This document shows, one piece after another, positions 26,727 to 35,110 of a stretch of 64,000 bases of DNA. The DNA lies in NCBI RefSeq assembly GCF_947489755.1, contig NZ_CANLFB010000013.1, positions 1 to 64,000 of the forward strand, given 5' to 3'. The position numbers were made by a program, and so were the translations under genes. Each line of letters starts with the position of its first letter. The stretch's first letter is position 1. The notes under the pieces were generated by a model that saw only the letters and a program-made list of their open reading frames with translations, did no database searches and was not told where the DNA came from. This DNA is from an uncultured Psychromonas sp. Its GTDB lineage: Bacteria > Pseudomonadota > Gammaproteobacteria > Enterobacterales > Psychromonadaceae.

Positions 26727-27434
26727 TTAACTACTTTGTATTATTGCTTCTTGCTCACCCAACCAGACATAACCTTGACCACGGATGTTTTTAACGCGAA
26801 GTTGGCCATCTAAACGAGTCGGAATTTTACGGCGTAAATTACTTAAATGCATATCAATACTACGATCTGATGGGATTAATTTTTTCCCTAAAATCTGTTC
26901 ACTCAGATCTGCTCTGGTTAATAGTTTTCCAGGGTGAGTGAGGAATTTCTCTAGTAGTAACAATTCAGTTGAAGTTAATTCAATAGTAAAACCTTGGCAG
27001 GTGATTTGCTGTTGCGTGGGAAATAATTCAATATCTTGATGGCTTATTTTGTCATCAGTATTACCTGTTTTATGCTCTGTATATCGTAAAACAGCTTGAA
27101 CATGTTTAAGCAGTTCTTGCTCGCTAAAAGGTTTTGAGATGTAATCATCTGCACCCATTTCTAAAGCGAGTAGTATATCTTGCTCGCTATTTTCAGTGGT
27201 CAGCATTAAAACAGGTGTATCATTTTTTTGGCGTAGTAATCTCAACACTTCAAAGCCATCCATACGAGGCATCTTTATATCTAATAAGATCAGGTTGTAA
27301 TCTTTACTTAGAATTTTAGATAGACCCTCTTCACCATCGAAAGCAACTTCTGTTTTAAACCCTGCTGATGTTAGAAACTTCTCTAAAAAGGAGACCAGCT
27401 CTTTGTCATCATCAATTAATAATAGATTTTTCAT
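26727..27434 (-). CDS. cpxR: CpxR-like OmpR-family response regulator
   Basis: 235 residues. Receiver domain ~1-115 with the acidic pocket LIDDDKE, phosphoacceptor D52 (LLDIKMPRMDG) and SKPF; winged-helix DNA-binding domain ~140-225 with GKKLIPSDRSIDMHLSNLRR, which is CpxR-like. CpxR answers envelope stress. It is divergent from fieF, as the cpx locus is close to fieF in E. coli. No cpxA kinase gene follows, and no cpxP lies between it and fieF, so here it is an orphan. Another OmpR-family role cannot be excluded. Confidence 0.82.
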   Translation of the reverse strand: MKNLLLIDDDKELVSFLEKFLTSAGFKTEVAFDGEEGLSKILSKDYNLILLDIKMPRMDGFEVLRLLRQKNDTPVLMLTTENSEQDILLALEMGADDYISKPFSEQELLKHVQAVLRYTEHKTGNTDDKISHQDIELFPTQQQITCQGFTIELTSTELLLLEKFLTHPGKLLTRADLSEQILGKKLIPSDRSIDMHLSNLRRKIPTRLDGQLRVKNIRGQGYVWLGEQEAIIQSS

Positions 27435-27915
27435 CTTATAAGCCTTTGTAAATTGGCTGCTGTAAATAGCAATTTTTTACTTCACATCTCTTTTAAATTT
27501 ATTTTATTTCAATGTGTCGTCTTTTATTTTTATGCCTATATCGTTTATTCGACTTAAATGTAGCCCTTATTTGTTAATTATACCCTATAAAGAGGTATTT
27601 TTTGTGCGAATAAGGACTTATGTTTTATATATTGTGCGTAATTGATTGATTGGTCGGATAAAAGGGCTGTATATATACTTAACAGAGTAAATAATGTGAT
27701 GACTTGTATGACGTATTTTGAAATAAAGGTGATTAACTGATCTTGCTGAGAGATAAATTGTCGAACTTTTTAAATTCTAAGTTGATGATATAAATATAAA
27801 AAATGATGTCTGGGCTCTATTGTTTAAACACAAAGTGGCTGATGTAGGCGGTGTTTTGTATCTGAAATGATAACGGGTATAATGAGCGTCCAACAATTTT
27901 CAGAGTTATATTATT
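27435..27915. promoter_or_regulatory. cpxR-fieF divergent intergenic region
   Basis: 480 bp, AT-rich, without a gene; cpxP would be expected here in enterobacteria and is absent. Two GTAAAT direct repeats with a 14-bp start-to-start distance lie just before cpxR (around 27448-27470) and only loosely resemble a CpxR box. TTGTAT...GGGTATAATG at ~27856-27885 is a plausible sigma-70 promoter for fieF. Confidence 0.4.
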
Positions 27916-28836
27916 GTGAATCAATCAGCACCTTCCGAAGAATATGCTTATTTAGTTAAACGAGCTGGCCAAGCTGCCATTATTGCCGCTTCTTTATTGA
28001 TTATTGTTAAATTGATTGCTTGGATCATGACAGGTTCCTCAAGTATTTTAGCTGCTTTGACAGATTCATTAATGGATGTAACGACTTCTATTATTAATCT
28101 CTTTGCAATAAAAATTGCCTTACAACCTGCTGATAAAGAGCATCGCTTTGGGCACGGTAAAGCGGAAAGTTTAGCGGGATTAGCACAAGCGGCCTTTATT
28201 TCTGGTTCATCTGTATTCTTGATGATTAATGGTATTTCAGCGGTAGTGAACAACCATCAAATTAATGCCAGTGGTTTAGGTATTTCTGTCATGTTGTTTT
28301 CATTGGTTGTTACGATTGCACTCGTATTATTTCAACGTTATGTCGTGATCAAAACCAATAGCATGGCGATTAAAGCAGATGCGTTACATTACCGAACAGA
28401 CATTATTCTTAATGGAGCGGTGTTATTAGCTATCGTATTAGCTGGTTATGGCTGGGATTGGGCTGATGGTGTTTTTGCTATTGCAGTGAGCCTTTATATT
28501 TTACAAGGTGCTTGGGAAATTGGAACGCAATCAATTGATGCTTTAATGGATAAGCAGCTACCTCAAGAAGATCAAGAATTGATCCTTAAGCTTGCCTATA
28601 AAGTTGAGGGTGTTCGTGGCGTTCATGATTTAAGAACACGTTATTCAAGTTACATTAAATTTATACAATTACATTTAGAGTTAGACGATGAGCAAAGCTT
28701 ATTTGATGCACATGAAAAGGCTGATGAGCTAGAGCTTGCTCTTAAAGCGGCATTTCCGGGGGCCGATATATTGATTCATTTAGATCCTATTTCAGTCGTA
28801 CCTAATAATAATTCGACTCATGAAATAGAAATATAG
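27916..28836 (+). CDS. fieF: Ferrous-iron/zinc efflux pump FieF (CDF family)
   Basis: 306 residues (E. coli FieF/YiiP 300). Inner-membrane cation diffusion facilitator exchanging Zn2+/Fe2+ for protons. Six helices; the transport site residues lie in AALTDSLMDVTTS and ALHYRTDIILN, HRFGHGKAESLAG is the TM2-TM3 signature, and a C-terminal cytoplasmic metal-binding domain follows (~210-290). Start is GTG at 27916. 51 bp ahead of cysE, same strand. Confidence 0.93.
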   Translation: MNQSAPSEEYAYLVKRAGQAAIIAASLLIIVKLIAWIMTGSSSILAALTDSLMDVTTSIINLFAIKIALQPADKEHRFGHGKAESLAGLAQAAFISGSSVFLMINGISAVVNNHQINASGLGISVMLFSLVVTIALVLFQRYVVIKTNSMAIKADALHYRTDIILNGAVLLAIVLAGYGWDWADGVFAIAVSLYILQGAWEIGTQSIDALMDKQLPQEDQELILKLAYKVEGVRGVHDLRTRYSSYIKFIQLHLELDDEQSLFDAHEKADELELALKAAFPGADILIHLDPISVVPNNNSTHEIEI

Positions 28837-28887
28837 TGCCCAATAAAATGTCGATAGGACATAGATTTAATCGTTAAGGATAAAAGA

Positions 28888-29667
28888 ATGGAATGTAAGG
28901 TAAAAGATCTCTGGGATAAAATTAGAGAAGAGGCTTGGGCTAGTTCTGCAGGTGAACCGATTTTAGCCAGTTTTTTCCATTCGACTATTTTAAATCATAA
29001 AGATTTATCATCAGCATTAAGTTATCAATTAGCTAACCGTTTAGATAGCCGCACTATGCCTGGTATTTTAGTACGTGAAGTGATTGACGAAGCATTTGCT
29101 GACGATCCAAGTATTATAGAAAGTGCAATGGCAGATATTCTTGCGGTACAAGATAGAGATCCTGCTGTTGAAGAGTACTCGATTCCACTCTTATATTTGA
29201 AAGGTTTTCATGCCATTCAAATTCACCGTGTTGCTCATTGGTTATGGAATAAAAATCGATTAGCACTCGCATTATATTTACAAAATCGTAGCTCGGTTAT
29301 TTTTGGGGTTGACGTTCATCCTGCCGCGACTATTGGTAAAGGTATTATGTTTGACCATGCAACGGGTGTTGTTGTTGGTCAAACCGCTGTGATTGAAGAT
29401 AATGTATCAATATTACAAGGCGTTACTTTAGGCGGGACAGGAAAAGACAGTGGCGATCGTCATCCAAAGATTCGTCAAGGAGTAATGATTGGTGCGGGCG
29501 CAAAAGTATTGGGTAACATTGAGATTGGTGTTGGTGCAAAAATAGGGGCTGGTAGTGTGGTTTTAGAAACGGTTCCAGCACATACAACAGTTGCAGGTGT
29601 TCCTGCTAAGATTGTAGGCAGGCCATCATGCGATATGCCATCTTTATCGATGGAACAAAACATTTGA
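28888..29667 (+). CDS. cysE: Serine O-acetyltransferase CysE
   Basis: 259 residues (E. coli 273). It acetylates serine, committing it to cysteine synthesis. N-terminal helical domain ~1-140, then a left-handed beta-helix of hexapeptide repeats (VHPAATIGKGIMFDHATGVV, GVTLGGTGKDSGDRHPKI). Ribosome binding site AAGGA. Its C-terminal tail ends SLSMEQNI; a terminal Ile is the usual anchor for CysK in the cysteine synthase complex. Confidence 0.95.
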   Translation: MECKVKDLWDKIREEAWASSAGEPILASFFHSTILNHKDLSSALSYQLANRLDSRTMPGILVREVIDEAFADDPSIIESAMADILAVQDRDPAVEEYSIPLLYLKGFHAIQIHRVAHWLWNKNRLALALYLQNRSSVIFGVDVHPAATIGKGIMFDHATGVVVGQTAVIEDNVSILQGVTLGGTGKDSGDRHPKIRQGVMIGAGAKVLGNIEIGVGAKIGAGSVVLETVPAHTTVAGVPAKIVGRPSCDMPSLSMEQNI

Positions 29668-29672
29668 AATTT

Positions 29673-29738
29673 TATGATCTAAAGCGCTCCTTAGTCCTTT
29701 AGATCATAATCCCTAGAATAGTGACTATTCTAGGGATT
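29673..29738. terminator. Two adjacent hairpins between cysE and DUF1653 gene
   Basis: TATGATCTAAAG...CTTTAGATCATA (29673-29708) and AATCCCTAGAATA-GTGAC-TATTCTAGGGATT (29708-29738). Both have 12-13 bp stems but no strong T-run. Position between convergent genes suggests a shared two-way terminator. Confidence 0.6.
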
Positions 29739-29757
29739 CATACTTTAAAACTTATTT

Positions 29758-29979
29758 TTATTCTAAGTCAACATAAGCAAAACGAGGTTGGCTTTTCCCT
29801 TCAATTTCTACTTGTTCTAAAAACATAGCAAGCGGTCTTACCCATAAAAGCCCTTCTCCGTATAAAGGACGATAAACCACCATTTTTTCTTCTGTTTCAC
29901 TATGAATAGCAATGTCTTCGACTTGATAAAAGCTGCCTTTGTAATGTTGGTACTTACCTATTTGTAGTTGTGTAGACAT
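29758..29979 (-). CDS. DUF1653 family protein
   Basis: 73 residues. GKYQHYKGSFYQVEDIAIHS and VVYRPLYGEGLLWVRPLAMF are the DUF1653 signature, a small beta-rich domain of unknown function. AAGGAAAAA lies upstream of the ATG. Single gene between the cysE hairpins and zapB, divergent from zapB. Confidence 0.88.
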   Translation of the reverse strand: MSTQLQIGKYQHYKGSFYQVEDIAIHSETEEKMVVYRPLYGEGLLWVRPLAMFLEQVEIEGKSQPRFAYVDLE

Positions 29980-30153
29980 ATTTTTCCTTTTTAATTATTT
30001 TAATTAATCGGAATCAGACTAACATAATGCGACTTTAAAGACGATTTACATCTTTTTTTCATAAAAATTAAAACAAAGGTTGAATAAGCATCGTGGAATG
30101 CTTATTCTCATTGCATTCCAGTTAACCATTTACTTTGTATTAAGGGTCTTCAA

Positions 30154-30387
30154 ATGACATTTGAGCTATTAGAAAAATTAGAAAATAAAATTAACCAAGC
30201 TGTAGAGACTATTGCACTGTTGCAAATGGAAATTGAAGAGCTTAAAGAAGATAAAGCTAGCCTATCAGGTAAAACTGAACAGTTACAATCTGATAACGAT
30301 CGCTTAAATGCAGAACATCAGCAATGGCAAGATCGTTTAAGTGCATTGGTTGGTAAAATCGAACAAGCAGAAGAAAACGCAGAGTAA
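30154..30387 (+). CDS. zapB: Cell division protein ZapB
   Basis: 77 residues, almost one continuous coiled coil (heptads from LLEKLENKINQAVETI to the end), matching E. coli ZapB (81), which binds ZapA at the Z-ring. AAGGGT lies eight bases upstream. Facing rraA, the same pairing as in E. coli. Confidence 0.92.
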   Translation: MTFELLEKLENKINQAVETIALLQMEIEELKEDKASLSGKTEQLQSDNDRLNAEHQQWQDRLSALVGKIEQAEENAE

Positions 30388-30540
30388 TAATTTGCAATTA
30401 GCATTTATTGTTTAGCTTTGTGTTTACCTATCGCTAATTGAAAAGATAAGAATCTAGTTGAGAGATAGGCAATATTTAATTGAGTCGTCAGTAAGTTTAA
30501 TTAAATAATGATTCGCTCAATAATAAATCGCTAATTAACA

Positions 30541-30570
30541 AAAAGCCCAATATTTAATTGGGCTTTTTTG
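30541..30570. terminator. Two-way terminator between zapB and rraA
   Basis: AAAAAGCCCAAT-ATTTA-ATTGGGCTTTTTT is a stem with an A-run before and a T-run after, so it works on both strands of the convergent pair. Confidence 0.9.
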
Positions 30571-30664
30571 TATCTATTATTTGCCAAACTAAGGTTTGCT
30601 AAACTTAAATAACTGCTAATTTCAATTTTTACTAAGTTAGCATTAACTAAAGTTAAAGGTGTGT

Positions 30665-31180
30665 TTAAAAAACCTCTTCTTCTTCAGCATCTTCGTCATC
30701 AAGCACTAATGGCTCAGGGGAAATAATAATACCGGTACTATCTGCATATAAAAAATCTTCAGGCAGGAAAGTCACGCCAGCAAAATTAACTGCTGCGTTT
30801 ATTTCGCCCACTTCGTCATCATCTGCACCGACAGGGATAGCTGTGATCGCTTGAATACCAATATCGAGTTCTTCTAGCGCATCTACTTCACGTACACAGC
30901 CATTAACAACAATACCTTCCCAAGCATTTTCTACTGCTAAATCTGCGATATGTGCATTAATTAAAGCGCGACGTAATGAGCCACCGCCATCAATCAATAA
31001 AACTTTGCCTGCACCATTCTCTTCTAATGCTTTATAAATCAATCCTACCGATTCAAAGCATTTAACTGTAACGACTTCTCCTGCAAAGGAGTTTCGCCCA
31101 CCAAAGTTAGTTAATAGTGGTTCTACTACGTCAATTGTATCTGCGTAGATATCACATAAAACAGAAGTATTGTATTGCAT
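30665..31180 (-). CDS. rraA: Ribonuclease E activity regulator RraA
   Basis: 171 residues (E. coli 161). It forms a trimer that binds and inhibits RNase [34 protein letters not shown] and [17 protein letters not shown] match. I took the ATG at 31180 ([12 protein letters not shown] aligns with E. coli MKYDTSELCDIY); a GTG lies four codons upstream. The C-terminus has an extra acidic tail ([11 protein letters not shown]) of about ten residues. Confidence 0.94.
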   Translation of the reverse strand: MQYNTSVLCDIYADTIDVVEPLLTNFGGRNSFAGEVVTVKCFESVGLIYKALEENGAGKVLLIDGGGSLRRALINAHIADLAVENAWEGIVVNGCVREVDALEELDIGIQAITAIPVGADDDEVGEINAAVNFAGVTFLPEDFLYADSTGIIISPEPLVLDDEDAEEEEVF

Positions 31181-31287
31181 ATAAATGCTCACTTTTTATT
31201 GATGAAGTTAAATTTAGTATAAACGTAACAGACTCTAATTCAATCTTATTCTCTGATATTTGTTGAAACTAAGCTTAATTTTGTCTC

Positions 31288-31743
31288 TTAGTCTAATTCG
31301 TCAAAAGTACCACGTTCAAAAGATTTTTCACAGTAATGACATTTTAACTTTAATGTGTTTTTTTGGAGGACATAAAAACGTGTTTGAACCGGCTCATTAT
31401 GGCTAATACAATTACTGTTAGGACAAGCCAATACACCAATAAATGAACTAGGTAATTGCACCTGGAATTTATTAACTACTTTGAAGTCTTTAATTTGATT
31501 AATTGTCGCATTCGGTGCAAATAAAGCGAGTTGATTCGCTTGTTGATCATTAAAAAAAGTATTTTCAATTTTAATCAGATCTTTGCTTTCACCATTATGA
31601 GTGGCCAGATTTAAGCCGATGGTGATTTTTTCTTTAGTTTGAGTAAATTTAAAGAATTTTAAGATTTTTACCCCTTGTTGCGCTGGGATATGGTCAATCA
31701 CTGAACCTTGTTCAATCGCTTCTACTTGTAATTTCTTTTGCAT
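31288..31743 (-). CDS. pyrI: Aspartate carbamoyltransferase regulatory chain PyrI
   Basis: 151 residues (E. coli 153). Binds CTP/ATP and zinc to control PyrB. N-terminal allosteric domain ~1-100 ([15 protein letters not shown]); C-terminal zinc site with four cysteines, CPNSNC and CHYCEK. Lies 9 bp after pyrB; its AAGG ribosome binding site overlaps the pyrB stop. Confidence 0.95.
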   Translation of the reverse strand: MQKKLQVEAIEQGSVIDHIPAQQGVKILKFFKFTQTKEKITIGLNLATHNGESKDLIKIENTFFNDQQANQLALFAPNATINQIKDFKVVNKFQVQLPSSFIGVLACPNSNCISHNEPVQTRFYVLQKNTLKLKCHYCEKSFERGTFDELD

Positions 31744-31752
31744 GATAAAACC

Positions 31753-32688
31753 TTAAGCGTTTGCTTGAAAATGATTAGTTAATAACAAAGCGAGTAATGC
31801 TTGGCGAGCAAAAACACCATTTTGTGCTTGTTGAAAATAATAAGCGTAAGGTGTTTCATCAACATCTATATTAATTTCATCTATACGTGGTAATGGGTGT
31901 AACACTTTTAAGTTATCTCTTACATTATTAAGCATATCGGCATTTAATAAGAAAGCTGATTTCATATGTTGATATTCAGTTTCGTCAAAACGCTCTTTTT
32001 GAACGCGTGTCATATAAAGAATATCAAGGTCATCAACGACATCTTCAATACTGCTATGTAAAGAGAAGTTAATATTGCGCTCTTTTAATTCTTCAAGAAT
32101 GTAATCAGGCATCGCTAATGCTTCTGGCGAAATGAAGTAGAAATTACAATTAAATAAAGACAATGCCTGCGCTAATGAATGAACGGTTCGTCCATATTTT
32201 AGGTCGCCAACAAAGGCAATATTTAGATTGTCTAATGTTGCTTGTGTTTCATAAATAGTGAACAAATCAAGTAATGTTTGAGTTGGATGTTGATTTGAAC
32301 CATCGCCACCATTGATGACTGGAATTGACGTAAATTCAGACGCTAAACGTGCTGCACCTTCCTGCGGGTGACGCATAAAAAATGCATCCGCATAAGAGGC
32401 GATTATTTTTACTGAATCCGCTAGTGTTTCGCCTTTTTGTGCCAACGAAGTATTACCGCCACTATCAAAACCAATCACACTACCACCTAAACGTTGTACT
32501 GCTGTTTCAAAAGATAAACGAGTACGCGTTGATGCTTCAAAGAAACAACTCGCAATGACTTTGTTTTTTAATAATTCAGGTTGCGGTGTTTGCTTTAAAG
32601 AGTGGGCTGTTTGTAGGATGAGTTCTAGATCAGAACGTGATAAATCAGCAATGGAGATAATGTTTTTTTGGTATAACGGATTATTCAT
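31753..32688 (-). CDS. pyrB: Aspartate carbamoyltransferase catalytic chain PyrB
   Basis: 311 residues, same as E. coli. Second step of pyrimidine synthesis. Carbamoyl-phosphate site [14 protein letters not shown], the 80s loop [29 protein letters not shown] and the C-terminal [10 protein letters not shown] are intact. The 160 bp upstream to dacB shows no leader peptide/attenuator of the E. coli pyrBI type that I can recognise. Confidence 0.96.
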   Translation of the reverse strand: MNNPLYQKNIISIADLSRSDLELILQTAHSLKQTPQPELLKNKVIASCFFEASTRTRLSFETAVQRLGGSVIGFDSGGNTSLAQKGETLADSVKIIASYADAFFMRHPQEGAARLASEFTSIPVINGGDGSNQHPTQTLLDLFTIYETQATLDNLNIAFVGDLKYGRTVHSLAQALSLFNCNFYFISPEALAMPDYILEELKERNINFSLHSSIEDVVDDLDILYMTRVQKERFDETEYQHMKSAFLLNADMLNNVRDNLKVLHPLPRIDEINIDVDETPYAYYFQQAQNGVFARQALLALLLTNHFQANA

Positions 32689-32852
32689 TTTTTCACACTC
32701 ATATTGTCAGGGCAGTTAAAAGTGAAGCAGATAATGCAAAAAATTATATCACTAACAATTGTTTTTGTTGTTATTAATGTATGAAATTTTCATCGCATGC
32801 AGACAATAGAAAGGTTATTCTCAAAATTGATTTCTTAGTTGAGTGGTTTGTG

Positions 32853-34310
32853 ATGTTAAAAACGTGTTTGTTTATAATGAGTAGTGTGGTGTGTTGTAAC
32901 GCGATGGCCGAACAGTGGCAGGATTTACAATCGTTATTACCTAAAGGAACGCAGGTTTCTTATTTAGTGGTTGATGCGAATACACAAAAAGAAGTGGCTA
33001 GTTTTCAACAGGAAACATTAAGAACGCCAGCCAGTGTTCAAAAATTATTAACGGCAACGACTGCTAAATTAGCATTAGGTAGTGATTTTAAATATCAAAC
33101 TGTGATTGAAGGTGATAAAAAGCAACTTAATCAGGGGATTTATAAAGGTGACTTAAGTTTACGCTTTATGGGAGACCCGACGCTAACTCGCCAACATATT
33201 CGTGAATTGTTACAAGATATAAAACGTTTAGGGGTTAACAAAATAGAAGGGGACTTCTTACTGGATAATAGTTTCTTTAATGGTTACCAATGGAGTAACG
33301 GTCAAGCATGGAACGATTTAGGTGTATGTTATACCTCTCCTTCTAATGCAATCATTGTTAACCGAAACTGTGTGCAAGGTAATTTGAGTTTAGCCAGTGA
33401 CGACGCAGAAAAAGCAACGTTGTTTATTCCTGCTTATGAACCTGTCGATATTACCAGTGATGTGTCCGTTGTGACTAAAAAACAACGTGCAGAACAATTT
33501 TGTGATTTAGAAATTACCCGCGATAGCCATAATAAATATCATTTATGGGGTTGTATGGTACCTCGTAAGCGCGCATTCCCTTTAGCATTTGCTGTGAATG
33601 ATCCTAATACTTATGCTCAAAAAATAATAAAGGCTGAATTAAAGCAGGTTGGTATCAACTTAATAGGAGCAGTTGAGATAAAAGATAAAAATAAAGCGAA
33701 TGAAGCTATAAAGCCAGTCGCACCATCCATCTTTGCTTCTCACCAATCTGATTCACTGAATATCTTATTAACAAGAATGATGAAGCGTTCAGATAACTTA
33801 ATTGCAGATAGTTTATTCAAAACGATTGGTGCGCATTATTACCAACAGCCAGGTAACTTTCGTAATGGTGCTAAAGCAATGAAAGCCATCCTAAAAAGTA
33901 ATGGCGTTAACTTAGAAAATGCTTACATCGCTGATGGCTCTGGATTATCTCGTCATAACTTAATGAGTGCTGAGTTATTTATGTCAGTCATGCAGTTTGT
34001 TTATCAGCAGGACAAAAAGTTAGGGCTGCTCAACACCTTTTCCATTTCAGGTATTGATGGGACTTTAAAGTATCATCGAGGCGTTAATGCACCTGAGTTA
34101 AAGGGTAAAGTAGTCGCAAAAACAGGTTCACTAAAAGGCGTTGCCAACCTAGCGGGTATTGTTAAAAGTGACACTGGTGACAAATTATTTGTATTAATGA
34201 CCAACGGGTATAACCCAGTAAACAGTTCGGTTAAAGCAAAACTTCCCCGTGATAAAAAAGCGTCTATCTATTTATTTGAAAAAGCCTTTTTTAACCGAAT
34301 ATTTAATTAA
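32853..34310 (+). CDS. dacB: D-Ala-D-Ala carboxypeptidase/endopeptidase PBP4 (DacB)
   Basis: 485 residues. Periplasmic class C penicillin-binding protein that trims peptidoglycan cross-links. Signal peptide MLKTCLFIMSSVVCCNAMA; catalytic SxxK in TPASVQKLL, SxN in KRSDNLIAD, KTG in VAKTGSLKG. An inserted domain between SxxK and SxN (~90-270) is normal for PBP4. I chose the ATG at 32853 because a signal peptide starts there; the open frame extends 24 codons further upstream. Confidence 0.93.
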   Translation: MLKTCLFIMSSVVCCNAMAEQWQDLQSLLPKGTQVSYLVVDANTQKEVASFQQETLRTPASVQKLLTATTAKLALGSDFKYQTVIEGDKKQLNQGIYKGDLSLRFMGDPTLTRQHIRELLQDIKRLGVNKIEGDFLLDNSFFNGYQWSNGQAWNDLGVCYTSPSNAIIVNRNCVQGNLSLASDDAEKATLFIPAYEPVDITSDVSVVTKKQRAEQFCDLEITRDSHNKYHLWGCMVPRKRAFPLAFAVNDPNTYAQKIIKAELKQVGINLIGAVEIKDKNKANEAIKPVAPSIFASHQSDSLNILLTRMMKRSDNLIADSLFKTIGAHYYQQPGNFRNGAKAMKAILKSNGVNLENAYIADGSGLSRHNLMSAELFMSVMQFVYQQDKKLGLLNTFSISGIDGTLKYHRGVNAPELKGKVVAKTGSLKGVANLAGIVKSDTGDKLFVLMTNGYNPVNSSVKAKLPRDKKASIYLFEKAFFNRIFN

Positions 34311-34360
34311 GTTGCTCTTAATAATTGAAAAGTAATACTCTGCAGGTTTCAATCCGTTCT

Positions 34361-35035
34361 TTTGACTTCGGGACGCTGGCTTCAGCCTGCAGGGGCTTGT
34401 GTGTTATTTAGGTTGGAATTAAAGAACCATTCATCAAAGGTTTTGACCTTGGGGCGCTGGCTTTAGCCTGCAGGGTTTTGTGTGTTATTTTGGTTTGAAT
34501 TAAAGAGCCAATCATCAAAGGTTTTGACTTCGGGGCGCTGGCTTTAGCCTGCAGGGGGTTGTGTGTTTATACTTTGAATTAGAAAATTGATAACACAAAA
34601 AAACAGAGCGACACAAAACATCTGCAAGCTGAAGCATGCGCCCCAGAGATAAACCCTTTGTCTTGTTACGCTGGCTTTAGCCTGCAGGGTTTTATGTGTT
34701 TTTCTGGATAGATTAGAATATTAATAATGATGAGATTCTGATCTTGGATCGCTGGCTTCAGCCTGCAGAACTTTGTGTGTTTTATCTGGATAGATTAGAA
34801 TATTAATAATGATGAGCTTTTGAACTTGGGGCGCTGGCTTTAGCCTGCAGAATTTTTGTGTGTTGTTTTTTGAAAAGGTTAGATGAACAATAATAATGAG
34901 CTTCTGATCTTGGGGCGCTGGCTTTAGCCTGCAGGATTTTTGTGTGTTGTTTTTTTGAAAAGGTTAGATGAACAATAATGATGAGCTTTTGAACTTGGGG
35001 CGCTGGCTTTAGCCTGCAGGATTTTTGTGTGTTGC
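34361..35035 (+). repeat. Array A of ~78-84 bp repeats (GGGGCGCTGGCTTTAGCCTGCAG)
   Basis: Eight direct copies of TT-GGGGCGCTGGCTT then (C/T)AGCCTGCAG occur near 34371, 34453, 34533, 34668, 34746, 34829, 34912 and 34997. A further copy in inverse orientation (CTGCAAGCTGAAGC) lies at ~34622-34647. Each core holds the imperfect palindrome GCTGGCT-TC-AGCCTGC. Between cores the sequence is also conserved (TTTGTGTGTT..., GATGAGCTTTTGA), so these are true tandem units rather than repeat-spacer arrays. They fill the dacB-lipoprotein intergenic region (34311-35110). The same unit makes array B at 49.25-50.05 kb. Confidence 0.9.
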
Positions 35036-35052
35036 ACGGTATTCGCATTTTA

Positions 35053-35086
35053 AAAAGGCTTTATCAATATTGATAAAGCCTTTTAT
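35053..35086 (-). terminator. Intrinsic terminator of the lipoprotein gene
   Basis: AAAAGGCTTTATCA-ATAT-TGATAAAGCCTTTT stem at 35053-35084. It is near-symmetric with A- and T-runs, so it may stop transcription from both sides. Confidence 0.85.
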
Positions 35087-35110
35087 TAAAGTGGCATAAA
35101 ACTAAAGCTG

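Noticed and set aside
27447-27470. CpxR box (GTAAA repeats) before cpxR
   Set aside because: Two GTAAAT words are present but the spacing is 9 rather than 5 bases; recorded only as weak.
34361-35035. CRISPR array
   Set aside because: Unit is regular, but the stretches between cores are themselves repeated, cores are longer gaps apart (~60 bp), one is inverted, and no cas genes are present. Same for 49250-50050.
34803-35048. 81-codon minus-strand frame
   Set aside because: Reads through repeat array A and only repeats its unit (KQHTKILQAKASAP); no start signal.
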